Source of the DNA: Fallopia convolvulus
Lineage: Eukaryota; Streptophyta; Magnoliopsida; Caryophyllales; Polygonaceae
DNA: 64,000 bases
Direction of reading: 5' to 3'
Assembly: GCA_964016875.1 (NCBI GenBank)
Contig: OZ024724.1
Location: 43,763,820 to 43,827,819, forward strand
The notes under the pieces were generated by a model. That model made no database searches. It had not been told where the DNA came from and worked only from the letters and a program-made list of their open reading frames with translations. Positions 45,799 to 58,013 of the stretch are shown piece after piece. The position numbers were made by a program, and so were the translations under genes. Position 1 is the stretch's first letter; each line of letters begins with the position of its first letter.

Positions 45799-47754
45799 AC
45801 GACGTTTTTCGGAGCGTGGAGGGATTAGTGGCGAGAAAAGATTACAATGGCAAAGCAGTAGTAGAGAAGACTTGGATGGAAACTCTGACTCGTAATAGCA
45901 GATCTCACACTTCTCGTTCCTTGTGTTTTGCGTACTTTTTTTAATCTTTTTTGACTTTTCCTGCTCCCTTTTTTTTTCTTTGCCTTTGGCACACCTTCCT
46001 GGCTTCCACTAGGGGCAAGGTTTTACGTACATCTTGATCTCCAGATCTCGCTTGTATGGAATTGATAGCAACCAAACAAGGTGTGTCGAAGGCATAGATC
46101 AAGACCTTTTCTAAGGTCTCAAGCACTCAAGTTTAAGAGGATTTTCAAGAATTTCATATTATCTTTTGAAGATGTCCATCAATGGCGTCAAAAGTCACCA
46201 AGAAAGAGAATCAAATCATGAAAGTTCGGAAGTTAAGAAGCCCGTCAAGTTTTTGACAATGTTTGTTAAATGGTCATATCTTTAGAAATAAAATAGATCT
46301 CAAGTTCATTCAATATGCGTTGAAAAACTAACTTAATGATCTAGCTACAAGTTCATAGTTTACATGAAAACGTGATTCTAACAAAAAGAAGGTCAAAATC
46401 CAGTTTTTGTAAGAGTTGCACAAAATCTAGCGGGAATTATATACTATCCACAATTAGTTTCTTATTATTAATATTTTAAGAATTTAATAGATAGTTTTGA
46501 TATTTTATACTTTTAGATAGAAATTTGGCTTATATTACTTAGAGGTTTTCTTAGTTTATTTTATTTTTTTTATTTTTTACGTTATCTTTTATTTTAGGAT
46601 AAAAACTTAAGAAATGATAGAAGATAACCCGTTGACTTTTAACAGACTCTTCTTGACTCTTCCTTTGTTTGTTATTTAAGTGAGGCACCTTAATTGGGAA
46701 AGGTGTTTCTCGCTTCTTCATCCAAACTACTTTCTTCTTCAATCATTATTGTGTTCTTAAAATTTGAATTAGTGTTTGAATCCAAAATCCAAACGTTGGG
46801 CAATTCTTCTTGTGATAATCTTCACCTCGAAAGTTGTCACGTATTAGGGATCTATCTGGATAGATGTTGTTGTTCTTTTTATCGTTATTAAAATTTTATG
46901 CATTATGAATGATAATACAAACAGATCCTAAATGTCTCAATGTATATTTGTAATACCAATATTAATGACCGTTATCCAAAAGTGCCCTTAGGGTTTGAAT
47001 TCAAGCAAAGATTGAACAACATCGTTGAGGGATGAGGGGTCATTTTTTTTTTATAAATTGTAGGCGCTTAACACTAATTTTATTGGCGGTTCAAATTCCA
47101 TAGAGTTACTCCATGTATAGAGTTATTATTACCCTAATAAAAATTAATGAATCCTAGAAAAGATAAAAGAAAATTAGAAAAAGAAATTAAATATAATCTA
47201 TTGATTTACATTTTAATGGTTATTACATAACAAGTGGTTTTAGTTTCGACGAAATTATAAAATAAGTCTATGGGTGAAGTTGGAGAATTCTGAAACGTTA
47301 AATAAAATATCAATGATTAAGATTTTTTTCTTACCAAATCTGGTTTTGTTTTTTTGTTTTTAATTGTTTTTCCTAGGATTTACCCGATCTTTCTTACCAA
47401 ATCTGGTTTTGTTTTTATCTTACCAAATCTGGAGAGATCTAAAACCTAGGAAATTATTTTCCTAGGTTTTAGAAAAAAATTTAATCTCTCGTCCGGTTCG
47501 ATCGCCGAAGGCGCTCTATATCCAGATCGGATAATGCAGAGGTCCTTAATGGGACAACAATTAGTATATCCAGACATACTGCTAGAGAGATTCGAACCTG
47601 AATCTCTAGACAAACAATTAAGAAAACCTAACATAGAAAACCTAACGCCTCGTTTTATTAAACCAACTAGTAATTAATAGTGTTTTTTATTTGGCAAGAG
47701 TAATTAGTAGAGCTTTAAAACTTGAGTTGGGATCATATGAGGATTAGGCTTAAC
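45796..47754. other. AT-rich intergenic sequence
   Basis: No gene, RNA or terminal repeat recognised. Confidence 0.5.
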
Positions 47755-48101
47755 CTAAAAAGTAAGGACTAATATAATCCATTGGATTTAGCTAATTAAC
47801 GGTGAAGATCACACTCCTTTTTTTAAATGACTAGGGGTAGTGTCGTACTTTTGCTGATGTTTTTTATTTTTCCATTTTATTTTTCCATTTTATTTCAAAC
47901 GAGTTCATTCTCATGTTCGATCGACCGTCGACTCTAGTTCGCACGAGTTCATTTTTCTGTTGGATCGATTTTCGGCAATGGGCTGATTGTCCGGCTTCTT
48001 GCTCCTCTACCTACGGCTTATGGCGGATGACATTCATGAGGTAATAGAAAGTTGTAGCTTTCTCTATTTTAGGGTTCCTGATTTTGGTTATTTCTTTTCA
48101 G

Positions 48102-48705
48102 AATCTGAAATTGAAGCTTTGTCGATTCGATAAGGACGAAGGGAATCACCGTTGGGGCGGTTGCGATGTGCGGATTCGTTGATGGCTTGGTCCAAGGTGG
48201 CCTAATTGGCTCCGCCGGCGAGTTGCTTGAGAGGTATATGCTGACTAGTGTTGCCAGAACTGTTGCTTCAGGTTTGTGAATTGTAGTCAACTTTTGTGAG
48301 CTTAGATTACTGACTCAATTTGTTTGATTTGGTTTCATCTAAAACAGGATATTGATTCTAATCTGATTGTGATTGTTGATAAAAGTCCAAATTAGGTCTA
48401 AATTTAGGGTTTTTGCCCTTCAAATCACCCCAATTTCAATTAAACCATCCGTTGTTGGAGGCATTAGTTGAATTCTTATTACACCAGTATGATTAAATGC
48501 TATGTTACATAGATTCTATTTGAGTTTCGGGGTAACATAGATTAAATGTTGATTCTATGAAGGATTTGATGCAGGTGTTCTTGTTTCACTCCTAAGAATA
48601 TTCACAAAAGCTGTTTATCCCCAAAATGATTCAAGGTTAAGAAGCAGTGCTAACTTATACTTTCCAGTCGGGATTGGGTTGATGATCATCTGCATTGTCT
48701 TTTAA
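48102..48705 (+). pseudogene. Equilibrative nucleoside transporter (ENT) fragment
   Basis: Exon to 48271 reads GITVGAVAMCGFVDGLVQGG and GSAGELLERYM, then GT; exon 48575-48705 continues in phase with GVLVSLLRIFTKAVYPQN and SSANLYFPVGIGLMIIC, ending at a stop at 48703-48705. These are the middle helices of a plant ENT family protein. The frame is stopped upstream (TGA at 48112-48114) and the rest of the transporter is missing, so it is a truncated copy, probably captured by the surrounding element. Confidence 0.75.
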
Positions 48706-48782
48706 ATGTGCTATTTGATGTTATTTGCTTGATGAGCCCCATTTGGTGAAGTTAATCGTCTCAACCTCTTCATATACTACAA

Positions 48783-48854
48783 TTAGCCTATTAGCTCAAA
48801 TGGCAGAGCATTGTGCTTGTTCACAAAGATGTAGGTTCGACTCCTACATAGGCT
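48783..48854 (+). other. tRNA-like sequence (left)
   Basis: A perfect 7-bp acceptor stem (AGCCTAT/ATAGGCT), a D-arm GCTC...GAGC, and a T-arm GTAGG-TTCGACT-CCTAC with a canonical box B. The anticodon arm is abnormal: TTGTG/CACAA leaves a 6-nt loop, so a normal tRNA is unlikely. It faces the similar sequence at 49681-49752. Confidence 0.6.
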
Positions 48855-49680
48855 AACTTAAAATGCACTTTACTTATCGCTGAGTCACTCAATTTGGCAT
48901 GCACTTTTACTTATTTTCAATGCACTTTTACTAATTTGGAATGCACTTTTAGAGACATGGAATGCACTTTACTATAGAATGCAATTTCACTACTTTGAAA
49001 TCCACTCTTTCTATCTTTTTAGGAATGCACTTTTTCTACTATTTAAGGCACTTTTACTACTTTAAAATGCAGTTTAGAGTTGAATTTTACTAGTTTATAA
49101 TGCATTTTTTTAACCTGTCTAGAATGCACTTTAGCTAATTTATAATGCACTTTAACCACTTTAGAATGCACTGTTTCTACTATGTAATGCACTTTTACTA
49201 CTTTAAAGTGCACTTTAGAGTTGAATTTTACTAGTCTATAATGCATTTTTTAACCTATCTAGAATGCACTTTAGTTAATTTATAATGCACTTTAACCACT
49301 TTAAAATGCACTTTCGAATTAAATTTCACTAATCTCAAATGTTCTTTATCCTATCTATTTGGAATGCACTTTTTCAACTATATAATGCACTTTTGCTACT
49401 TCAGAAAGCACCTTTTCTACTTCAAAATGAACTCTAGAATCCAACGACACAACAAAATATTCATGAATTTCTTCCACGTGTTTACACTATATACAATTTA
49501 GGAATGCATGTTTTCACTGTTATAATGCAATTTTTACTACTTTTAAATTGCACTTTAGGGTTCGATTTTACTACTCTAGAATGAACTATTTTCTCTCTAC
49601 TTGGAATGAACTTTTGCTAATTTAGAATGGACTTTTTTTGAATGGTTTTTTTTATTGACAATTCATGTGCTTCTAAAACA
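48855..49680. repeat. Degenerate AATGCACTTT tandem array
   Basis: Roughly 30 copies of AATGCACTTT-like units at about 15-25 bp spacing, with a higher-order repeat of about 150 bp (for example 49045-49190 against 49190-49330). A few outlying copies occur at 49943-50000. No ORF. Confidence 0.8.
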
Positions 49681-49752
49681 AATTAGCCCATGTGGGATTC
49701 GAACCCACATCCTTGTACGTATGCACATTGCTCTTCCATTTGAGCTAATAGG
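49681..49752 (-). other. tRNA-like sequence (right, inverted)
   Basis: On the minus strand: acceptor AGCCTAT/ATGGGCT (one GU pair), D-arm GCTC...GAGC, T-arm GTGGG-TTCGAAT-CCCAC. It shares about 60 of 72 positions with the left copy and has the same shortened anticodon arm, but a different loop sequence. Stems are kept by compensating changes in the T-arm. Confidence 0.6.
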
Positions 49753-50735
49753 CTTTCCTTATATTAATAACTTGCTAGCTTAATCAAATAATTTTTCAAT
49801 GTAAAATAATCTCATGCTTATGGGTATACAACAAAATGAAATTGCTCAAGTTGTAAAGTAAAAGAAAGTCAATTTAAGTACAAATAGCAGGTTCTGTTGA
49901 TTATCAACTTAATCTGACTTCAGTCTAAAAAAAAACATGCTATATAATGCACTTTTACAACATAATAGTGCACTTTGTGTGCTTAATTTTGCACTTTATG
50001 TGATTAATGAGCTCGAACCTTACCTAGGGCTTCGATTCAACTCCAAAGAATAAATCCGTAGACTTAAATCATCCATAAGCACACACAATAAGGGAAAAAG
50101 TGCAATTCTAAGTATACGCACAATAACTAGTCAATTTCACATCATTCATTCAAGAAAACAAACTATTAGCTAGAAGTGTACACACACTTTTCTATACAAG
50201 TCCAAAAACACACTAACAAACTCAAAACAAAGCATACACATGAACTAATTTCTGGTGCTTTGAAGCATCATAGACTCGAAATAGAGTAATTAATTCGAAT
50301 ATGTAGCCAAAAATGCGAATCGCATACGAACTAATTTCTAGGGTTTTCGATCTTACCTTTAACCGGTGGTTCTTTCATTGTTGGTGGCATTTTCAAGTTG
50401 TGCTCCAACTACTAGATCTATAACTCTTGTAAATGCTTCGATTTTGGTTTCGATTTGGCCTTTTGATTTCGTTATTTCTTCAGATTCAGATGAGAGAGCG
50501 AGAGAGGATTTTGGGAGCTCGAGCGAGCGACGAGCGTTAAAGAATCGAGTCATTCGAATGAGAGGCCCGAGTGGAAGGGGAATTGGCGCTTTTGATCAGG
50601 GGCATATTGTTCGACATAATTACAAAATTGCCACCGTGCCACTTTTTTCCATTTTTTTATCTATACCTATCTTTTAATCTCAGCCTTTGATCATCTCAAT
50701 CCAACAGCTCTAATATGTCCTTATTTTTCACTATA

Positions 50736-52270
50736 ACACCTATCTCCACCAGAATTTCACTCTTAAAACTTTACCCATAAAATTTTAATAAATTTCATGG
50801 AACAAGGCCAATAACGTACAAGTCCACTTAAAAGAAAGAATTTGTTTAGTTTTTTTTTCATTTTTTTGACTTTTTGTTAATAATGTACATAAGGAAGAGT
50901 CATAGATAGAAAATTAGAGAGGTCGAAAGAAAATATTTAATTCAACTGATGTTTTATATTTTCAAGACAAATTTATCTATAAAAAAACAAATAAACTAAA
51001 TATTAGCATGTGTTTGGTGGACTGGTGTTATGATTTCTATTCTATACCTAGCATAAGTATACAGTGGTCCTACATATCCCAGATGTTTTAAATTTTTTCA
51101 AGTCATACATATTTAATTCCGGCATAAGGATTAAAAATTGCCAACATAAAAAAAATGCATAATGTTAATTAGATTAATTAGGCTTAATCATGCGATTGTG
51201 TAGTATATAACATAATATTTGTACATGAATGAAATCAATAAAGTCGGCCAGATAATAATTCATATATACTTGTGACTTGTGAGTTTGTGATTGATTTTTG
51301 ATACATACGAATTGACAAAAGAAAGCATCCCCAATAGTTTATTAAATTTTCATATACAGTAGCCAAATTAACGCTCAGTTGAGTATTTCCAATAATGCAT
51401 AGAAACGTAAAGATGAGAAATTAAGAGCCAAGCATCAGACTTGCCTAGAGAATTAATTAGATCAATCCTCCTTGAACGCAAGTGCAAAAATTAGTGCTGT
51501 TTGTGCCATTACTTCTTCTTCTTGTTGTTGTTGTTGTTGACGTGCTCCTCTTCTTCACATAACATGTTCTTGTTGAACCGATCTTCTCCTACCTCGTTCT
51601 ATATAAGGAGATCGGAAAGAGTAGGGGTTGGTGTTTCAATCGATCGATCCGGAGGAGAGTGTTCAATCGATCGATTAAAACCTAGCTACATGCGTTTGCT
51701 TTCTATATAGACAAAAGAAATTCTATGGATTGGTATGGGTGGTGCGTTTGAATTTTAACAAAGTATACCTACTTTTGTCTAATTGTCTTCATTTACTTAA
51801 TTTGATTGATCCTACCTGTTTTGCTTCTTTTTTTTATTTTTTTAAAAAAGGTATCCTTATTGCAAACCCTAAAATATACTATTAAAAAGTTAGTAGAGAA
51901 TGAAATTATGCTATATGTTCTTGAAAGAAATTAAATTATTTTGCATGCACGGATTAAATTTGAGAAATTTCATTTTACAATCGGTAATTAATTATTTTTG
52001 ATTTGGGGCCGGGCATATTAAGTGTAGTGAATAAAGTGGGTCCATGGTAATTAAATTAAAGCAGGAGGAATTAGTGGAAGAAATCATAATTAATCATAAT
52101 GTACGGCGTTTGTTGAGAGGTTGACAAGGTGGACACACGTCTCTAGCGAATGTAAACACCTGCAAAAATGCTAATAGCATTCGATACAACTCAATGATCG
52201 AAATTTGAGTTGGGCTGCCTTCATAAGCAATGTGTTAGGAGGTCACTCACTTTACAAACTTATTGATATT
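50736..52270. other. AT-rich intergenic sequence
   Basis: No gene recognised. Near 51598 there is a TATATAAGG string, followed by two copies of CAATCGATCGAT (near 51639 and 51665). Confidence 0.45.
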
Positions 52271-52273
52271 ATT

Positions 52274-53668
52274 ATTTTATACTAGTAGAATATTAAGGAG
52301 AGGAGGATGTGACTAATTATGATCCATGGCCATTATTGTTCTCAAATATATAAGGCATTGTTTGGTTGTGCTTTTTTTTTTTATTACCAAAAGAAAATTT
52401 TAATCCAACGATCTAAACCTTCTATGCTCCATGCGGGGTTTACTGCAAAGACTTTTCCGGTTATCGTATACAAATCAGGCCCCCATATATCAGGACTGTA
52501 CAAGCCTGTTACATAGATTGATCTACATATATAAAGAATGCAATACGATGCTTTTCGGTATACGTAGGTGGATACAACAAAAAAATATCCTTTTTTGGTA
52601 GAAAATAGAAAATTATTCTAATGTATCTGTTAGAAAAGCTAAAGCTTTGATTTTGATGGTTTCAAACACAAAGTCACGTGACCAACCTCGAGTCTCCGGC
52701 GTGAAAGAAAGACAATCGGAGAAGATCATGAAGATGCACATGATATTGAAAATCTGATCAATATATTCTGGTTATAAGAGTACTATTATCTTCTCAATTT
52801 GGATAAGGCGACACCTTAAGCCTTATCTTATTGTTCTATAATATTTTCTTAGGATGATATTTGTAAGATTAGAAATATATTATCAATCCGGCCATAACCG
52901 GATTGGAAAATAATATCTTTCTAATTTACCTAGTTTTCGTGTATTTAAATTTAGGAATTAGGTTAGAATATAACGAACTCATACTCTATATAGTGGAAAA
53001 GAGAAAAACAAAGTGTTCGAGAGTTCGAAAGAAGAAAAAAGTTCATATGCTTGATAATTGATTGAGAATAGAGTCTTACTTCTTTTTTTCTTTTTGATCG
53101 GAGAATAGAGTTTTACTTAGCTCATTTACTTAGCTCAAACAAGTGATACATACTTAGAAAGTAAGATTACCTCCGAATTATTATTCTAAACATATTTAAA
53201 AGTATTAATAAAACCAGCACAACTTTAGTGAATGAATGAGAAGCACAACTTTTAGTCAATTGAAGCTTTGTTCATAGATTCGTTGTATTGTTTTAATAAT
53301 TTAATTGGGTTGGATGAAAAATTGTGCATATATATCTAATCCTATTTGTACTTCCACTTTATTAATAGCTTGGTATATATTTTATAGTTGCAAGCTCCAC
53401 TTATTTGGCAGCTGTAACATCACAACCCAAAAAACAGTTAATAATGACCTCTGCAATCCAAATTGGCTATCATGAATGCACATACTCTATATCCAAAATA
53501 GCAACAACACTTGCTATTCAAAATACTCAAAAACTAATAAACCACTCGCTCACCTTCCGTACTACAATATTGGGCTTGATATTATTGCCAATTTCCAACA
53601 ATGCGCCCAATACCCTAAACTCTAAACCATCTATCGCCTCCGTGCGAAAAGCACGGACAAAAATCTAG
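52274..53668 (+). mobile_element. Helitron-like non-autonomous element (3' end clear, 5' end tentative)
   Basis: The 3' terminus has a 6-bp hairpin CCGTGC-GAAAA-GCACGG (53640-53656), 8 nt, then CTAG (53665-53668) followed by T, which is the Helitron CTRR layout. A 5' candidate near 52274 (TTTATACTAGTAGAATATTA) resembles plant Helitron starts but begins TT rather than TC. No RepHel gene. Confidence 0.5.
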
Positions 53669-54741
53669 TATCAACAAAAATGGTCATATACAAAGTATCT
53701 AGCCAAGCTGGAGGAGAGTAGATCAACCCGCTAAAGATTTCGCTGCTCTACTACTTCACTCACTTAGTTGTAGTGGTAAATTGACCGGTAAAACACACCA
53801 ATTGGTCCAATTACAAAGTTGATATGTATATGTATTATTACGAAACGATCCGTCCACTTTATCTCCCACTTCCAATGTGTCTAGTTGCCCCTTCCATCTG
53901 CTTTTTCCACTAGTTTCCAACCCAGTAACTTGATTGCTTCATTTACACGGGCTTTATTTTTAATTAACCCATTTAGCTTAATTAATTTGGAATAAGAATA
54001 GGGATGTTAACTCAGTGATTGATGCAGATGTAAAGCACATTTTAACAAGTAATCAAGATTGGTGAAACAGAGATTCGCTCTGAGTGTAACTGATATTATA
54101 ATCATATTTATCTCGAATTTAGATCAAATCTGAGTTCAATCTATAGCATATAACATGGCCCAATTTAAGACACTTCTTTCTAGCTTCCAAAATGAATGAA
54201 AAGCCTTGCATGATAAGAGTGTATCATATATAGAATTAGAAATAAGGAAATCATGATTCATGAGCGGTGCAACATTCACTGCATGAATATTTTTACAGAC
54301 GACTGACAAATAGTGCCCTATAATCTCTAAAACAAGCTTAACGTTTGATTGACTTGCTGAAAAATGAGGTTCAGGCTTTACGGCTTATTGACCCCCAAAT
54401 AGGCTGTAGGAATTAAAAATGCAGGTGTTTTTCACATAAGAACTGCAAATTAACTTGATATGCCTTCTGAAAGTAAGGGGGAAAAAAACACAACTTAAGA
54501 TAAAATCTAAAAATCAGTTAATTTCAATGACTTCCATAATGCTCATCAAACATGCGGATATGCTATCCTTGATATTCATCTTAAGCTCCCAACCACCTGC
54601 GCAGCTTCACACTGACAGTCCTAGAATCACAAATCTTTGACAGCTTGAGATTTCAGATCGGAATCACTAAAGAACAGGATATATAGGAATTCCTTTACTA
54701 CAAATTAGAGTTCAGGACTACAGATAGATAACAGTCAGCTC
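53669..54741. other. Intergenic, downstream of the hAT-related gene
   Basis: AT-rich; no gene or repeat end recognised. Confidence 0.45.
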
Positions 54742-57250
54742 TCAGGGTATCTCTTTCCACTCATCTAACGGTACAAGAGCTAAATCCATCTTGTGAGTTG
54801 TCATATGCTGAAGATGTTGAATAATATCCTCATTATCAAGGCTTTTGAAAACATCTTTCTCAATGTAGCACAGTAATCGATCAGTGAAGTCACTTCCCAT
54901 CTTGTTCAGCAAATCCGTCTTGGTAAAATTCATTGCCGAGAAGACTCTTTCTATAGTAGCACTCGCAATTGGTAGCACTAAAACCAACTCAATAAGACGG
55001 TATATCAAGTGAAAAGCAGTGTGAAATCCTACCTCAACCATCTTCTTAGCAACCGCTTCAATATCTTGCAATCTAGAAAAATTCTCATTTCCTCTCATTT
55101 CATAAATCCACATCTTCAATTGGTCTTTAAGCTCCATTTGATCACAAATTGAGAAGTCTTGTGGATATAACTCTGCAAGTCGAACTAGCTTTGACTCATT
55201 GAAATTGGAGAACGAATTCTTAGGATCAAGGCACGCTATACATGTGAGTAACTCTGCATTTGACCTACTGAAGCGATTCTCCATCTCCTCACTAATTTGG
55301 TCAATAACCTATAAATATAGCATAATATTAGTTATATTAATAAAGAATGGTTCAACATTCGATTGAGAAATAATAAAGTACCTGGCAAAATATATCATCT
55401 CGAAAGTGGTGGTAGTATGTTATAACATGTCCACGCCTTGAACAAAAGCGGCTTGGAGCATTATCTTCCATGTTGAGAATTATAATATCATTGTTAGCAC
55501 AAAAAACGTTGACATCTCTGAAGAGTTCATCCAATCCATTCTCCTTGAAATCTTGCAATGTCCTTTTAGTGCTTTCAACCAAACTCACAACCTCAACAAG
55601 ATTTTGATCTTTTTGTTGCAAGAATTGTGACAAAACATTTGTCCAACCTAATACTCGATTCATCAAGTGTGCCACAAAAACAAATTGATAACTCTCCATT
55701 TTTTCAACCAAGCTGGCAGCGAAGCCTCGAGTTCCTAGTTCAGTTCCATTATCAAATACATTTTCAAGCACTTGAATGGCCGAGGACCACAAAGATAGAA
55801 GACGAAGAATGGTTGTATAGTGTGAGCCCCAACGAGTAGCTTCTGACCGAACTGAATTAGTTTCTTGATTCGATCCTTGCACTATGGAAAATTCACCTTT
55901 TTCTAATCTATCCACCATGTTTTCATGTTGTTTTTGCCCGGACTGATCAGCCATTTTGCAAGAAGCACCAACCATGTCAGTAATCATAGACAAATATTCA
56001 AAGAAGTCACTCACAGCCTGATTTTTTTGTGAAACAGCCACAATAACTAATTGGAGTGGGTGAGCAAAACGATGAACATATCTTGCACCAGGATTTTCAT
56101 TGAATATAAGATTTTTCAGTCCATTAAGCTCGTCTTGCAGATTACATGCCTCGCCATGTCCTTGGCCTCTTAGTTTGGAGATAGAAAATCCATGTTTTGC
56201 AAAGAACTGATCAATGCCACTTTTCAAAGACGATGCGTTAATGTCAACAACATGAACAACTTCAAGAAACCGCTCCACCACTACTCCATAGTCATTCACA
56301 TACCTTAAAACAACAAACATTTGCTCTTTCGCTGAATTATCACAAGCCTCATCAATCAACAAAGAAAAAACCTTGTCACCAATATCACTAGTTATAGCTT
56401 TTGTTGTCTCAATTGCACATGCAGCAATAATTTCCTTTTGAATACGAGGACAAGTAAATTGGTTAGTTGCATGTGCATTCTCCATAATCACCTTTCCAAC
56501 GTCAGAATTGCAAAAATCAAGAAGTTCCAAAAAATTACCTCTATTTAGCGAGCATGCTGAATCATCATGCTCATAAAAATCCAACCCTTGTCCAAGTAGA
56601 AATCTAGCAGCATCTACACTAATAGTCAAACGAGTGAGGAATGCAACATCCAATGCTTGCTTTTCCTTTTCCACACTTGTCAAACTTTGCCTTTGATCCT
56701 TGAAAGCAAAGAATAATTTTCGAGCCTCATTGTGACTACTACCAGCTGCCCCTTCATGTTCTCTGAATTTCTCACTAGCCTTCTTCCAGTTACGGAATCC
56801 AGTTTTCACAAACACCTCGTTTCCAAATCTTTTGCTTGTTTCTCCTCTAAAAAGGTAGCACCAAAAGCAAAATGCAGCATCTGCAGAAACACTATATTCC
56901 AACCATTCCCATTTCTTCAACCACTCAACTTGGAAACATCTCGTTTTATTCCCGAAACCCCTTCTTGGAAATTCATATGAAAACGGTTGACAAGGACCCT
57001 CAATCAAATATTTCAGCCTAACATTATCTCTAATTTGAGGCTCATAATCCATGATCGGTTTCCGCAATGCTGGGTCACTGATAATATCCTCCTCGCATAT
57101 GGGCTCCATTCGAGCTCTTTTTCCACACGAGGCATCAACAATTTCATCAATATCTTTAGACTCACTTGGAATAATTGAAGACCCTACACTTGAACTCGGT
57201 GCTCTCTTTTCCCGAATAACAAACTTGTCCATATTCCTAGTAATGACCAA
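54742..57250 (-). CDS. hAT-transposase-related protein (ZMYM1-like, TTF zinc finger)
   Basis: Exons 57250-55382 and 55308-54742 with a 73-bp GT-AG intron give 811 residues with no stop. A TTF-type zinc finger region lies at about 86-175 (RCFQVEWLKKWEWLEYS and AAFCFWCYLF), a DUF4371/RNase H-like region follows (SLLIDEACDNSAKEQMFVVL), and the hAT C-terminal dimerisation domain is at about 720-775 (LVLPIASATIERVFSAMNF). Length and order match plant zinc finger MYM-type protein 1-like genes, many of which are transposases or domesticated ones. I found no TIR/TSD pair around it. Its GC-rich upstream region is shared with the divergent PSRP4 gene. Confidence 0.88.
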
Positions 57251-58013
57251 TTTAATTCAACAATTTCAATTCAGCAAAATTTATCGAATCAAACCACTAA
57301 TCTAAAGAGACTCAATTTAAAACATATTCAAATTTTAAAATTCAAAAAGCTAATCAGACAACGAGATGTTAAATTTGTATATACTGCATTAGTTGTTTGA
57401 TTTCTAAAGTTGAAGCCCTAAGAAATCAATCCAACAAAATTAATAAAATCAAACAACTAATGCAGTATATACAAATTTAACTCAACAAATATTGAAGAAT
57501 TAACTCAGGAAACTAACCCAAACGTAATTCACTTTCAAAGTCAGAAACCCTATAAAAAATCAATTCAATAAAAGTCATCAAGAGTGCTTACAATTTCAAA
57601 TTTACAAAAGCGGCGCACCAGCGAGGTGAGCTACTCACGGTAGAAGGGTAGGGGAGTGGGGCCGGCGAGGTCCGCCGCGGGCGGCAGCCGGGGTGGGGCT
57701 GATCACTGCTTCCGTCGTCGTCGTCTTCAGAGTGTTGTTAGTAGGTCCAGCGCTCGAGCACACACACAAGACCGGCCTTTCTCAGTTTCTCATGCGATTT
57801 TATTTTTCTTAATATCGTCAAAACCACGCGTTTTGCCTTTTTTTACAGATCGCTCAGTAGCAAAGCGTCGTCGTTTTAATTAATAATAAACGACGTCGTT
57901 TCGGTCCAAATTTCTTATCTCTTATCTCTTATTTGCTCCTCCTCCCCTTTCAATCCTTTTTTTTTGTCCTGCAACATCATCTTCTCTAGCCTTTCCACTC
58001 GCTGAGCTCTCAC
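57251..58013. promoter_or_regulatory. Shared intergenic region of divergent genes
   Basis: The 763 bp between two ATGs pointing apart. 57605-57740 is GC-rich. The 14-bp palindrome AAACGACGTCGTTT lies at 57888-57901, 113 bp before the PSRP4 start, with a TCGTCGTTTT half-site just upstream. Confidence 0.5.
57368..57481. repeat. 36-bp perfect inverted repeat upstream of the hAT-related gene
   Basis: 57368-57403 is the exact reverse complement of 57446-57481, with a 42-bp spacer. It lies about 120 bp upstream of the ATG at 57250, so a transcript could fold into a 36-bp hairpin. Confidence 0.9.

Larger units (their letters stand above)
47755..50735. mobile_element. Probable MULE-type element with captured sequences
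   Basis: The left end (from about 47757, AAAGTAAGGACTAATATAAT) and the inverse of the right end (to about 50731) are similar over about 60 bp: TAAGGAC, then TTGGATT.AG.T.AT.AA.GG. The interior carries a nucleoside-transporter fragment, an AATGCACTTT array with facing tRNA-like sequences, and a possible first exon on the minus strand (50553-50359). No exact TSD was found, so the boundaries are approximate. Confidence 0.45.

Noticed and set aside
48783..48854. Functional tRNA gene
   Set aside because: The anticodon arm is too short (6-nt loop) and no valid anticodon placement pairs, so called tRNA-like only.
50359..50677. Host gene on either strand
   Set aside because: Short frames with no recognisable domain inside a probable MULE; at most a first exon of unknown type.
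53405..53668. Protein-coding ORF
   Set aside because: No domain; it overlaps a Helitron-like terminus.
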